Shown one piece after another: positions 7,686 through 14,768 of a stretch of DNA of 34,558 nucleotides. The stretch lies in the NCBI GenBank assembly GCA_938015415.1, contig CALLPK010000018.1, positions 1 through 34,558 of the forward strand. Direction: 5' to 3'. Below the pieces are notes generated by a model that ran no database searches, was not told the DNA's origin, and worked only from the letters and a program-made list of their open reading frames with translations. Position 1 is the first letter of the stretch. Each line of letters begins with the position of its first letter. Position numbers and translations under genes: made by a program. This DNA comes from an uncultured Saprospiraceae bacterium. Its GTDB lineage: Bacteria; Bacteroidota; Bacteroidia; Chitinophagales; Saprospiraceae.

Positions 7686-7720
7686 AAAAAAAACCGTAAC
7701 CTTCCATTGAAAATTACGGT
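7686..7720 (-). terminator. Intrinsic terminator of the lipoprotein gene
   Basis: On the minus strand ACCGTAA (7720-7714) pairs with TTACGGT (7699-7693) across a 14-nt loop and runs straight into a tract of T (7693-7686). It lies 23 bases after the lipoprotein stop at 7743. Confidence 0.85.
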
Positions 7721-7742
7721 CTCCATTTTTTATAGAAAAAAA

Positions 7743-8117
7743 TTATTGTCGTTCTAAAGTAAGTGGAAAACCGAACGCACTAATCATCACTTCGTCACAA
7801 GTAAAACCAGAGACTTCAAAAGTCGCGTCACTAGAAAGTGATCCGGTGGATGCGGTAACGAACAGGTCACCATCCGAATTAATCTCCCAGGTTTTTTCGT
7901 CGTATGCCACCCCGTTGACTTCAAAAGAGAAAATAATATCATCAGGATCGATCAGGGTACCATCCGCTTGAAATTCAGCCGAGTCGGAGGTAAGCGCATA
8001 GCTCCAGGTTCCGACCATAGTTTCTTCCAAAGAACCGGGTTCACAATCACCTCCACAGGAGGATAATCCAAAAAGAAGAATAAAAGAAAAAATTGATGCT
8101 TTAAGTAAAATTTGCAT
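7743..8117 (-). CDS. Small secreted lipoprotein, lipocalin-like
   Basis: This 124-residue protein begins with a lipoprotein signal (MQILLKASIFSFILLFGLSSC); the lipobox LSSC puts the lipidated cysteine at residue 21, followed by GGD. The mature part (EETMVGTWSYAL, then strands with FSFEVNGVAYDEKTWEIN and SGFTCDEVMIS) has the start GTW and overall size of lipocalin-like/DUF5004-type Bacteroidota lipoproteins. Two further cysteines could form a disulfide. It follows the helical gene at 8145-8612 with a 27-base gap and ends at a strong terminator, so the two are probably one transcript. Ligand and role are unknown. Confidence 0.8.
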   Translation of the reverse strand: MQILLKASIFSFILLFGLSSCGGDCEPGSLEETMVGTWSYALTSDSAEFQADGTLIDPDDIIFSFEVNGVAYDEKTWEINSDGDLFVTASTGSLSSDATFEVSGFTCDEVMISAFGFPLTLERQ

Positions 8118-8144
8118 GTTTTAATATATTGACTGATTTAATTA

Positions 8145-8612
8145 CTACTTTTTTAATTCTTGCAAATAATCATACTGTAAATCTTCGTGCAATTTTCCAA
8201 TCGCCGTACGGATCACCTTTTGCTGTTGTAGATACATATTTTTCAGTACCCGACTTCGATCAATGGAAGGTTGAAAAGCGCGAAGACGTTGACAAAAATA
8301 GATTAACAAAATTACTTCGGTTTCTTTATTCCCGGAATACCGGATATATTTTTTAATCATCCGGAGTACTTTCCGAATCCCTTTTTTTATAAAAAAATAA
8401 TTTCTTCGGTTAACTTGTTCGAGTTCATAATCAATCTCTCCTTTGACACTTTCAATGTAGCCTTCTTCGTCGCCCGCTTCGAAAAGCAAATAAGTCAATA
8501 ACTCCTTATTTTCTTTTTTAAAACGAGAAAGTCGGAGACAGAGTACCACCAAATCCGGTTGAGATAATTCGGAGAGCGCAGTTTTTATTTCTTTGGCAGC
8601 AGCAGCTTTCAT
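8145..8612 (-). CDS. Conserved helical cytoplasmic protein of unknown function
   Basis: This 155-residue protein is nearly all helical and highly charged, without a signal peptide or membrane segment. The blocks VVLCLRLSRFKKENKELLTY, RKVLRMIKKYIRYSGNKETE and a C-terminal KLHEDLQYDYLQEL look strongly conserved, and from memory similar proteins occur widely in Bacteroidota without an assigned function. Basic residues in the middle (KKGIRKVLRMIKKYIR) could contact nucleic acid or membrane, but no known domain was recognised. It is likely co-transcribed with the downstream lipoprotein. Upstream is a GTTGAATCGTTGAG repeat (8617-8630). Confidence 0.75.
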   Translation of the reverse strand: MKAAAAKEIKTALSELSQPDLVVLCLRLSRFKKENKELLTYLLFEAGDEEGYIESVKGEIDYELEQVNRRNYFFIKKGIRKVLRMIKKYIRYSGNKETEVILLIYFCQRLRAFQPSIDRSRVLKNMYLQQQKVIRTAIGKLHEDLQYDYLQELKK

Positions 8613-8616
8613 TGTT

Positions 8617-8687
8617 GTTGAATCGTTGAGTTGTTGAGTTATTGAATCGCTTTCAAATGAATATTGGATATTGGATATTCAATATTC
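8617..8687. repeat. Composite repeat and hairpin downstream of uup
   Basis: GTTGAATCGTTGAG (8617-8630) is followed by ATATTGGATATTGGATATTC starting at 8661. The second part folds as GAATATTGGATAT (8659-8671), loop TGG, ATATTCAATATTC (8675-8687), with one mismatch, ending 3 bases from the uup stop. Both parts recur in the same order and orientation on the other side of uup (10615-10628 and 10639-10659). Confidence 0.8.
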
Positions 8688-8690
8688 ATA

Positions 8691-10562
8691 TTACACATCC
8701 GCCAGTTCCAACCAGCGTCCTTCCTTCTCGTCCAGTTCTTTTCCGATATCTCCCAATTCGATAGAAAGTTTTTCAATTTCTTTAGGTTCCAGATTTGGAT
8801 TATTGAACAGCGCCATGATTTCTTTTTTCTTACTCTCCAGTTTCTCGATTTGTTTTTCGAGTTTACCGAGTTCCTTTCGTTCCAGGTAAGTTAGCTTCCG
8901 TTCGACGGGTGCTTCTGTGGCAACTTTTTCTGCTTTGGGACGATTGGCGCGGGCGGTGCGTTCCGCTTCGAGCACCCGTTGTTTTTCCAGATAACGATAA
9001 TCGGTATAATTACCGTTGTAATCGCGAATCACGCCGTTGCCTTCCATGATAAAGAGATGATCCACCAGCTTATCCATAAAATATCGGTCGTGCGAAACGA
9101 TAATTAAACACCCTGGAAAATCCATTAAAAATTCTTCCAAAATATTTAAAGTCAAGATATCCAGATCGTTAGTGGGCTCATCGAGAATTAAAAAATTAGG
9201 ATTTTCCATGAGTACCGTCAACAGATACAAACGACGGCGTTCTCCCCCACTCAACTGCGAAGCATACACTTGATGTTGTTCCCGGCTAAATAAAAATCGA
9301 TCTAACAAATTGATGGCGGAAAGCTTTTGCCCTTTAGCCAATGGAATAAATTCGGCCACGTCCCTGACCACATCAATTACTTTTTTATCTTCCTCCAAAT
9401 TAATTCCTTCCTGATCATAATACCCAAAAACAACGGTATCGCCAATCACGACCCGACCATTGTCCGGACGAATTTGCTTAGTCAACAACTGTAAAAATGT
9501 TGATTTTCCAACACCGTTGTTACCAACAATCCCTACCTTTTCATTTTTCTTAAATTTATAAGTAAAGTCTTTTACCAGATTTAGTTCTCCGTAGCTTTTG
9601 CTGATGTTATGTGCTTCGAGAATTTTACTACCGAGTCGGGCACCTTTGATCTCAATCCGTAAATCTTCGTTATCTGCCTTTTGTGAGGCTTTCTCTTCAA
9701 TTTCGTAAAACTTGTCTTCACGGGATTTGGCTTTTGTGCCTCTCGCCTTCGGTTGTCGACGCATCCACTCCAGCTCCTTTCGCATCAATTTTTTGGTCTT
9801 ATCCAATACCACGGCGTCATTCTCCTGTCGCATGGCTTTTTTTTCCAGATAATCAGAGTACGAGCCCCGGTATTTATGGAGATTGCCACGATGTAACTCT
9901 ACGATCGTGTTACAAACTTTTTCTAAAAAATAACGATCGTGCGTGACCATAAAAACCGTCAATTTAGAATTACTCAAGTAGTCTTCCAGCCATTCGATCA
10001 TCTCCAGATCCAGATGGTTGGTAGGCTCATCCATGATTACAAATTCGGGTTCGTCGATGAGCAGTTTAGCGAGGGCCAGGCGTTTGCGTTGCCCTCCGGA
10101 AAGCGTCGTTATTTTTTGATCGAGTCGTTCTATTTTTAGTTTAAATAAAATCTCCTTGATCTGCGCCTCAAAGTCCCAGGCTTTTAAGTCGTCCATCTCG
10201 GCGAGCGCCGCCTGCAGGGTCGTTTCGTTGGTCGGATTTTGTAAGGCTTCGTTGTAGGCACGGGTAGCTTTAACCATTTTATTTTCAGAATCAAAAACTG
10301 CTTGAATAATGGTCTGATCCTCCGGAAACGAAGGATCTTGTTCCAGATAACCCGTACGAATATGTTTGGCTTTAATTATCTTGGCCACTTCCCCTTCGGC
10401 AGGTTCCAGTCCCGCAATCAGCTTTAACATCGTCGTTTTCCCCGTACCATTCTTAGCAACCATAGCGATCTTATCTCCCTGACTAATCTGTAAACTCAGA
10501 TCTTTAAAGAGGACTTTTTCGCCAAAAGTTTTGCTGACATTTTCGAGTGTAAGATAGTTCAT
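8691..10562 (-). CDS. uup: ABC-F family ATPase Uup
   Basis: This 623-residue soluble protein has two tandem ABC domains and no membrane domain. Domain 1 has Walker A AKNGTGKT (36-43), signature LSGGQ (154-158) and Walker B FVIMDEPTNHLD. Domain 2 has GNNGVGKST, LSGGERRRLYLL and FLILDEPTNDLD. Between them is the basic linker with WMRRQPKARGTKAKSRE. The last ~90 residues form the charged coiled coil typical of Uup, which binds DNA or ribosomes. ABC-F proteins act on the ribosome; Uup is also linked to transposon excision frequency and ribosome assembly in E. coli. The TATCTTTG box ends 4 bases before the ATG, predicting a leaderless mRNA. Confidence 0.93.
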   Translation of the reverse strand: MNYLTLENVSKTFGEKVLFKDLSLQISQGDKIAMVAKNGTGKTTMLKLIAGLEPAEGEVAKIIKAKHIRTGYLEQDPSFPEDQTIIQAVFDSENKMVKATRAYNEALQNPTNETTLQAALAEMDDLKAWDFEAQIKEILFKLKIERLDQKITTLSGGQRKRLALAKLLIDEPEFVIMDEPTNHLDLEMIEWLEDYLSNSKLTVFMVTHDRYFLEKVCNTIVELHRGNLHKYRGSYSDYLEKKAMRQENDAVVLDKTKKLMRKELEWMRRQPKARGTKAKSREDKFYEIEEKASQKADNEDLRIEIKGARLGSKILEAHNISKSYGELNLVKDFTYKFKKNEKVGIVGNNGVGKSTFLQLLTKQIRPDNGRVVIGDTVVFGYYDQEGINLEEDKKVIDVVRDVAEFIPLAKGQKLSAINLLDRFLFSREQHQVYASQLSGGERRRLYLLTVLMENPNFLILDEPTNDLDILTLNILEEFLMDFPGCLIIVSHDRYFMDKLVDHLFIMEGNGVIRDYNGNYTDYRYLEKQRVLEAERTARANRPKAEKVATEAPVERKLTYLERKELGKLEKQIEKLESKKKEIMALFNNPNLEPKEIEKLSIELGDIGKELDEKEGRWLELADV

Positions 10563-10566
10563 TCAA

Positions 10567-10574
10567 CAAAGATA
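10567..10574 (-). promoter_or_regulatory. TAnnTTTG box of uup, 4 bases before the ATG
   Basis: On the minus strand TATCTTTG (10574-10567) is followed by TTGA and the ATG at 10562. A matching TTTG 19-21 bases upstream was not found. If the box is used, transcription starts at or within a few bases of the start codon. Confidence 0.6.
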
Positions 10575-10595
10575 ATCGTTTTTGAGCGGTGAGGG

Positions 10596-10659
10596 GCGCT
10601 TCGCTTGTTGAGGTGTTGAATCGTTGAGGGCACAATCAATATTGGATATTGGATATTCA
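10596..10659. repeat. Composite repeat upstream of uup
   Basis: GCGCTTCGCTTGTTGA (10596-10611, exact copy of 6332-6347), then GTTGAATCGTTGAG (10615-10628), then ATATTGGATATTGGATATTC from 10639. The last two parts match the copy on the other side of uup at 8617-8681 in the same orientation. Confidence 0.8.
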
Positions 10660-10685
10660 TCATTCCTTAATCTCAAAAACAAAAC

Positions 10686-11885
10686 CTACGACCGCACATC
10701 GTGCAAAGCCACACTCGCTCCTACCCAATCTTTATCCCGATTGTACTTTACGCCGACCATTTCGCCTTTGCTGAGTCGTACCAGATTATTGACGACCTCC
10801 GGACGGGCAGCTCCTTTTTCCCAGACCATGAGCATTCTGATTTCGCATTTAGCAGGATCGTTGGCCGTTTGAATAGCCGACTGGTATTTTACTTTCTTTT
10901 GTAGAATAAAATGTTCCGGATTGGTTACCTTTTCGATATCCTCTTTGGTTACGTTGATAATAACACCGCTACCAGAAAAAGAAAAAAGTGGTTTTAAAAC
11001 ATAATTATGCAAGTCATCCGGAATGGTTTGGAGGTCACTCAGGAAGGAACAATAAGGATTATATTTACTTTTGATGAGCGGCATAGTATGCTTGCTGATG
11101 CGAGAAAACCAGTGCGGATGACCGATAAATTCAGCGTTGATTTCGTCGACCAAGGAATATTCTTTGATAAATTCCGGGCGTCTTTCCAGCTCGTCAAAGA
11201 TGATCCGGTTATAAATCTTTTCGACGCCGATTTTCTTCCCCTGTTCATTGGTATAATACAGGTCTTTACCCGATTTTTTAATTTCGCTGATACATTTAAC
11301 AGGCGTTTTTATAGCTGCGTTGGTCGCATAAAAATCAATGGCAGTAGCCTGATTAAAAGGATCAATTTCCAAGAGCACCACATTTTCGGGATTACTACTT
11401 CCAACAATTAGACGACGTAATTTTTCAATATAACTTTCCGTGTTTAACCCACCAAAAAAAGACTGATAATAATCCGGTATATCGTAAGCCGTCCTAAAAC
11501 TACGCGCTAATAATTCCTGAAAAAAGTAGAGCGTTGGGAAGCCCTGTATCTCGATGAGTTGCGGAATAAGACTCCCATTCCCATCATCACAAATGCCAAA
11601 ATCAAGTTGTAAGAAAGTGGTATGATCATCCTCTCCCGGCACTTCCTGTCCTGGCAAAATAGCCGCCTGAGATTTTTGTTTAAAATCTGGATCTACTAAA
11701 GTTTCGCTGATTTCTTCGCAAGCTTCGAGCAGTTGCGTATGCAATTCTGGCGTCAGAAAAATGGGCGTCTCACTGATCCTGAAAACAGGTTCATGATTAT
11801 GAGCGGCCCTGATAAGTTCCTTTAATTTTGTATACCGTTCGGGTGAAAACTGCTGGTTGAATAGTTGTCGTTGAGAAGCGTGCAC
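10686..11885 (-). CDS. ATP-grasp-like ligase, uncharacterised (last gene of ligase/amidotransferase cluster)
   Basis: This 399-residue soluble protein has ATP-grasp features in its C-terminal third: YVLKPLFSFSGSGVIINVTK (nucleotide-binding lysine and glycine-rich loop, about residue 295-315), FILQKKVKY, EIRMLMVWE and PEVVNNLVRLSKGEMVGVKY, the metal-binding strand pair. The N-terminal part is family-specific, with LQLDFGICDDGNGSLIPQLI and EIQGFPTLYFFQELL. It most likely joins a carboxylate to an amine via an acyl phosphate. The start is GTG at 11885: no ATG exists between the upstream in-frame stop and here. A 5-bp repeat run lies just upstream. It is the last gene of a minus-strand set with a glutamine amidotransferase, a second ATP-grasp and an esterase. 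Substrates are unknown. Confidence 0.7.
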   Translation of the reverse strand: MHASQRQLFNQQFSPERYTKLKELIRAAHNHEPVFRISETPIFLTPELHTQLLEACEEISETLVDPDFKQKSQAAILPGQEVPGEDDHTTFLQLDFGICDDGNGSLIPQLIEIQGFPTLYFFQELLARSFRTAYDIPDYYQSFFGGLNTESYIEKLRRLIVGSSNPENVVLLEIDPFNQATAIDFYATNAAIKTPVKCISEIKKSGKDLYYTNEQGKKIGVEKIYNRIIFDELERRPEFIKEYSLVDEINAEFIGHPHWFSRISKHTMPLIKSKYNPYCSFLSDLQTIPDDLHNYVLKPLFSFSGSGVIINVTKEDIEKVTNPEHFILQKKVKYQSAIQTANDPAKCEIRMLMVWEKGAARPEVVNNLVRLSKGEMVGVKYNRDKDWVGASVALHDVRS

Positions 11886-11889
11886 GCGT

Positions 11890-11915
11890 GTTTTGTTTTG
11901 TTTTGTTTTATTTTG
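11890..11915. repeat. Pentanucleotide run (TTTTG/TTTTA) in the leader of the ATP-grasp-like gene
   Basis: Plus-strand units TTTTG x3 (11891-11905), TTTTA (11906-11910) and TTTTG (11911-11915), preceded by G. On the coding strand these are CAAAA units beginning 5 bases before the GTG start, inside the 53-base gap to the amidotransferase gene. Confidence 0.8.
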
Positions 11916-11938
11916 TTTGTAATAGCGAGTCTAATACT

Positions 11939-12751
11939 CTAAACGGCAACCAATTCGAGCGATCGGACGGCTTCGTCCAAAAAGTTGGGCAAAATCGTAT
12001 CATAAGTTAATGGAATCGCCTGTAGATCATTTAAATCTTCCATCATCTGATCAAATTTCTCCTGACCGTGCTCTGCTACAATCACGGTCTTATTTTCTTG
12101 TTTGCTAAAATGAATCAGCATTCCTTCGGGATCTGCTTCGGGATGAAATTGAACGCCAAACATCTCCTCCGAAAAACGTACCGCCATGATGGCCCGTTCG
12201 AGTGGAATATGTTTACGAATTTTTTCAAGGGCCATAATTTTAGCACCCATTTCTAAAAACATATCATAATCCGGTTGTACTACCTGCCAAAGTCGAAAAT
12301 CAGCGGCACAAAAAACATCGGGCAACTGCTCAAAAAACCGTTCCTGTTTTCCAGCCTGGGTCTTATGAACCGGAGTGGTACCAAAAGATCTTGATTTCCT
12401 GGGTAGTACCCTCGCTAAATCAAAGTGATCGCAGGCCATCTGAAAGGAGTGACAGATAAAAAAAACATATTTCTTAGTTCTTTTTTTACTACGATTTATT
12501 TCCCAGAGTTTATCGATCAGATCAAAAAGTTTTTTATTCCACACACCGTCGCCATCTAGTGGACTACCCGGCCCACCACTGCTGATATAAACATCATAAT
12601 CAGTTCCGGGTAGTTCCGCCTTACCACGTACATCAAAAACTTTCCAATCAAAATGATCCTTGTAACGATCTACGATATTTTTAATCGCCCGCATTCCCTG
12701 ATTGGGTTCACCGTCGTAAAGATCCAAAATCGCTAATTTGCCTTTTTTCAT
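11939..12751 (-). CDS. Class I glutamine amidotransferase-like protein
   Basis: With the start at 12751 the protein has 270 residues. It has a triad-type GATase1 fold: SSGGPGSPLDGDG (oxyanion strand), the nucleophile elbow FFICHSFQMAC (catalytic Cys about 100, in place of the usual GxCxGxQ) and GVQFHPEADPEGM (His about 203, Glu about 205). It would release ammonia from glutamine for a partner synthetase; no synthetase domain is fused, but two ATP-grasp genes flank it in the same operon. An ATG at 12844 would add 31 residues, but that stretch is the 12-bp-stem hairpin at 12774-12822 and lacks protein character, so 12751 is preferred. Confidence 0.82.
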   Translation of the reverse strand: MKKGKLAILDLYDGEPNQGMRAIKNIVDRYKDHFDWKVFDVRGKAELPGTDYDVYISSGGPGSPLDGDGVWNKKLFDLIDKLWEINRSKKRTKKYVFFICHSFQMACDHFDLARVLPRKSRSFGTTPVHKTQAGKQERFFEQLPDVFCAADFRLWQVVQPDYDMFLEMGAKIMALEKIRKHIPLERAIMAVRFSEEMFGVQFHPEADPEGMLIHFSKQENKTVIVAEHGQEKFDQMMEDLNDLQAIPLTYDTILPNFLDEAVRSLELVAV

Positions 12752-12773
12752 CTTTAAATATTTTATGGTGTTT

Positions 12774-12822
12774 AATACACTGTAACCCCAGTAAGTTTGA
12801 TCAACTTGGATTACAGTGTATT
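12774..12822 (-). promoter_or_regulatory. Large hairpin in the leader of the amidotransferase gene
   Basis: AATACACTGTAA (12774-12785) and TTACAGTGTATT (12811-12822) are perfect 12-bp complements. Inside, CC and AAGTT pair with AACTTGG across a 3-nt bulge, around TGATC. On the transcript it ends 22 bases before the preferred ATG at 12751 and follows the ATP-grasp stop (12857). There is no U-tract, so it is more likely an mRNA processing, stability or translational element than a terminator. Confidence 0.7.
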
Positions 12823-12856
12823 TAAAGGACACCCCTTCTTTCAAAGATAAACAAAT

Positions 12857-13837
12857 TTACTTTCGTTTGGCCGTTCCCGCTTTCACTTTTTTACCTTGTA
12901 CTCCCTGACGGACAAAAGTTCCCCAGGTCAGATTGTCGCCGCCAGCTTTGTGTGCCAGTGCTTTTTCGATGGCCATGTTGGCTGCATTTTCGACGACCCA
13001 CTCAAAATTGGCTTCTCCTACGGAGGTGAGTTCTGCATCGGGAGCAGGATTACAAAAATCAATTGCGTACGGAATACCGTCTCTGATCGCTAGTTCGACC
13101 GTATTAAAGTCGTACCCCAGAGAATGATTGATTTTGAGAACGATATCTGTCATTTTTTTGAGCATCTTTTTCTCAATTGGCTTGGGATCCATCACGTACC
13201 GCAAGTGGTGCGGATTACGGGGTTCGTACTCCATAAAGTGGATGTATTTTCCACCGAGACAATAAATTCGGTAGTAGGCTTCAAACTGAATTTCTTCTTG
13301 TAACATCATAACCAGTTGTCCAGTCTCATTATGTGATTTCCAGAGGTCTTCCTGATTTTCCAGTTTATAAACATTCTTCCAGCCACCACCGGAGAACGGT
13401 TTCATATAGGCTGGAAAGCCACCAATATATTCAAATATCTTTTCCCAGTCCATGGGATATTTCATATTCCGAAAAGAGTTAGCGTTCGTGTCCGTAGGCA
13501 TTTCATTAGATGGTAAGAGGACGGTCTTCGGAACCGGTACGCCGATTTTTTCCATCAAACAATTATTGAAAAATTTCTCATCTGCACTCCACCAGAAAGG
13601 ATTGTTGAGTACGGCGGTTCCGTTTAGTGCCGCATTTTTTAAATAAGCACGGTAGTATGGTACGTCCTGCGAAATTCTGTCAATGATAACCGCGTAGCCC
13701 GTATCCTCCCCCTGCATTAATTCTTCGGCGTGTAGCAATTCAGCTTTAACACCAGAAATACTTTTACTGTTTACGCGTTCTACAAATGCTTCCGGGAAAG
13801 TATTTTCCTGTCCGAATAAGATTCCTATTTTTTTCAT
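12857..13837 (-). CDS. ATP-grasp ligase (RimK/D-Ala-D-Ala-ligase-like)
   Basis: This 326-residue soluble protein has the classic ATP-grasp order: an N-terminal pre-grasp domain starting KKIGILFGQENTFPEAF; a central segment NNPFWWSADEKFFNNCLMEKIG with VPVPKTVLLP; the nucleotide loop GFPAYMKPFSGGGWKNVY (about 145-162); QEEIQFEAYYRIYCLGGKYI; and the metal-binding end FNTVELAIRDG with YAIDFCNPAPD. The expected reaction is ATP-dependent carboxylate-amine ligation. The last residues (KKVKAGTAKRK) are strongly basic. It lies 56 bases after the esterase gene and 105 bases before the preferred amidotransferase start. The substrate is unknown, and the protein is not close to any named peptide ligase that I recognise. 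Confidence 0.83.
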   Translation of the reverse strand: MKKIGILFGQENTFPEAFVERVNSKSISGVKAELLHAEELMQGEDTGYAVIIDRISQDVPYYRAYLKNAALNGTAVLNNPFWWSADEKFFNNCLMEKIGVPVPKTVLLPSNEMPTDTNANSFRNMKYPMDWEKIFEYIGGFPAYMKPFSGGGWKNVYKLENQEDLWKSHNETGQLVMMLQEEIQFEAYYRIYCLGGKYIHFMEYEPRNPHHLRYVMDPKPIEKKMLKKMTDIVLKINHSLGYDFNTVELAIRDGIPYAIDFCNPAPDAELTSVGEANFEWVVENAANMAIEKALAHKAGGDNLTWGTFVRQGVQGKKVKAGTAKRK

Positions 13838-13893
13838 ATTATAGTGGGTATTTTCTTTAGAGAAGTTTATTTAAAAAAATGTATTTAATTTTA

Positions 13894-14604
13894 CTAAGAA
13901 TGAATCGTACTTAGGTAGTGGGGAAACATTTCACGCCAAGTTGGCCAGTCGTGCTTACGTTCGGGACGTAAATCCAGCCAGTGGTTCATTCCTTTTTCAT
14001 TCAAAATATGAGATAGTTTTAAATTGGCATCTTTACAAATATCCCAATCAGAAGTACCTAATATAATTTTCAGATGGCTCAGATGTTCGTTGTGTAATCC
14101 GGGTAGATAGTCGACGGGATTATTGAAATAAACATTGTCGTTATAAAAACCGTCGAGAAAAGTCTTAATGTCAAAAGCGCCGCTCATCGTAAATAGATGA
14201 CTCACCAAATCGGGATGACGAAAGGCAAAATTGGCCGCGTGGTATCCACCAAAACTTGCTCCGGAAACGACTACTTTTCCTACGCCAGTATTCCAGCGAA
14301 TTTTTTCTACGATTTCATCTTTCACCATTTGATCGTACCACATGTGATTCTCCACCCGCTGCGCAGGATGAATACCTTTGTTGTACCAACTATGTTTGTC
14401 AATACTGTCTGGACAAAAAATCTGAATCAATCCTTCGTCAATAAACCACTTGGCCGAATCGATGAGTTTAAAATCTTTACTTTCATGGTAGCGACCCATC
14501 GTACTCGGAAAAACAATTACCGGATAGCCCTGATGTCCAAATCGCAACATTTCAAAATCCATACTTAAGGTAGGGGAATACCATTTCAAATAATCTTCCT
14601 GCAT
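13894..14604 (-). CDS. Alpha/beta-hydrolase esterase (esterase-D-like), first gene of the ligase cluster
   Basis: This 236-residue cytoplasmic protein lacks a signal peptide. It contains GYPVIVFPSTMGRYHE (strand before the oxyanion hole), the nucleophile elbow VVVSGASFGGYHAANFAFRHP (serine in GASFGG, about 118) and a C-terminal ERKHDWPTW block with the likely catalytic His. IILGTSDWD is a candidate for the acid. It resembles the esterase/S-formylglutathione-hydrolase group. It is the first gene of the minus-strand cluster with two ATP-grasps and an amidotransferase, and a second esterase is encoded divergently 164 bases away. Hydrolysis of an ester or amide of the cluster product is a reasonable inference; the substrate is unknown. 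Confidence 0.85.
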   Translation of the reverse strand: MQEDYLKWYSPTLSMDFEMLRFGHQGYPVIVFPSTMGRYHESKDFKLIDSAKWFIDEGLIQIFCPDSIDKHSWYNKGIHPAQRVENHMWYDQMVKDEIVEKIRWNTGVGKVVVSGASFGGYHAANFAFRHPDLVSHLFTMSGAFDIKTFLDGFYNDNVYFNNPVDYLPGLHNEHLSHLKIILGTSDWDICKDANLKLSHILNEKGMNHWLDLRPERKHDWPTWREMFPHYLSTIHS

Positions 14605-14710
14605 AGTTCGTTCGTTTCGTTTTTATCTTAAAAATAAATTCATGCCCTTTATAAAAGCCGTAAATTCAAAGTCTGCTGGTAAAGATAAAATTATACTTCT
14701 AAAATTTGCA

Positions 14711-14718
14711 CTAAATTT
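14711..14718 (+). promoter_or_regulatory. TAnnTTTG box upstream of the divergent esterase gene
   Basis: TAAATTTG (14711-14718) matches the -7 consensus, 50 bases before the ATG at 14769. A clear TTTG 19-21 bases upstream is missing. It lies in the 164-base divergent gap. Confidence 0.4.
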
Positions 14719-14768
14719 GCGGACGAATTATATATTTTCAAAAAAAGCTGATTTAAAGGATCATACGT

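Noticed and set aside
12752-12844. Upstream ATG extension of the amidotransferase
   Set aside because: The added 31 residues encode the hairpin and do not resemble the GATase1 fold start, which begins at KGKLAILDLY.
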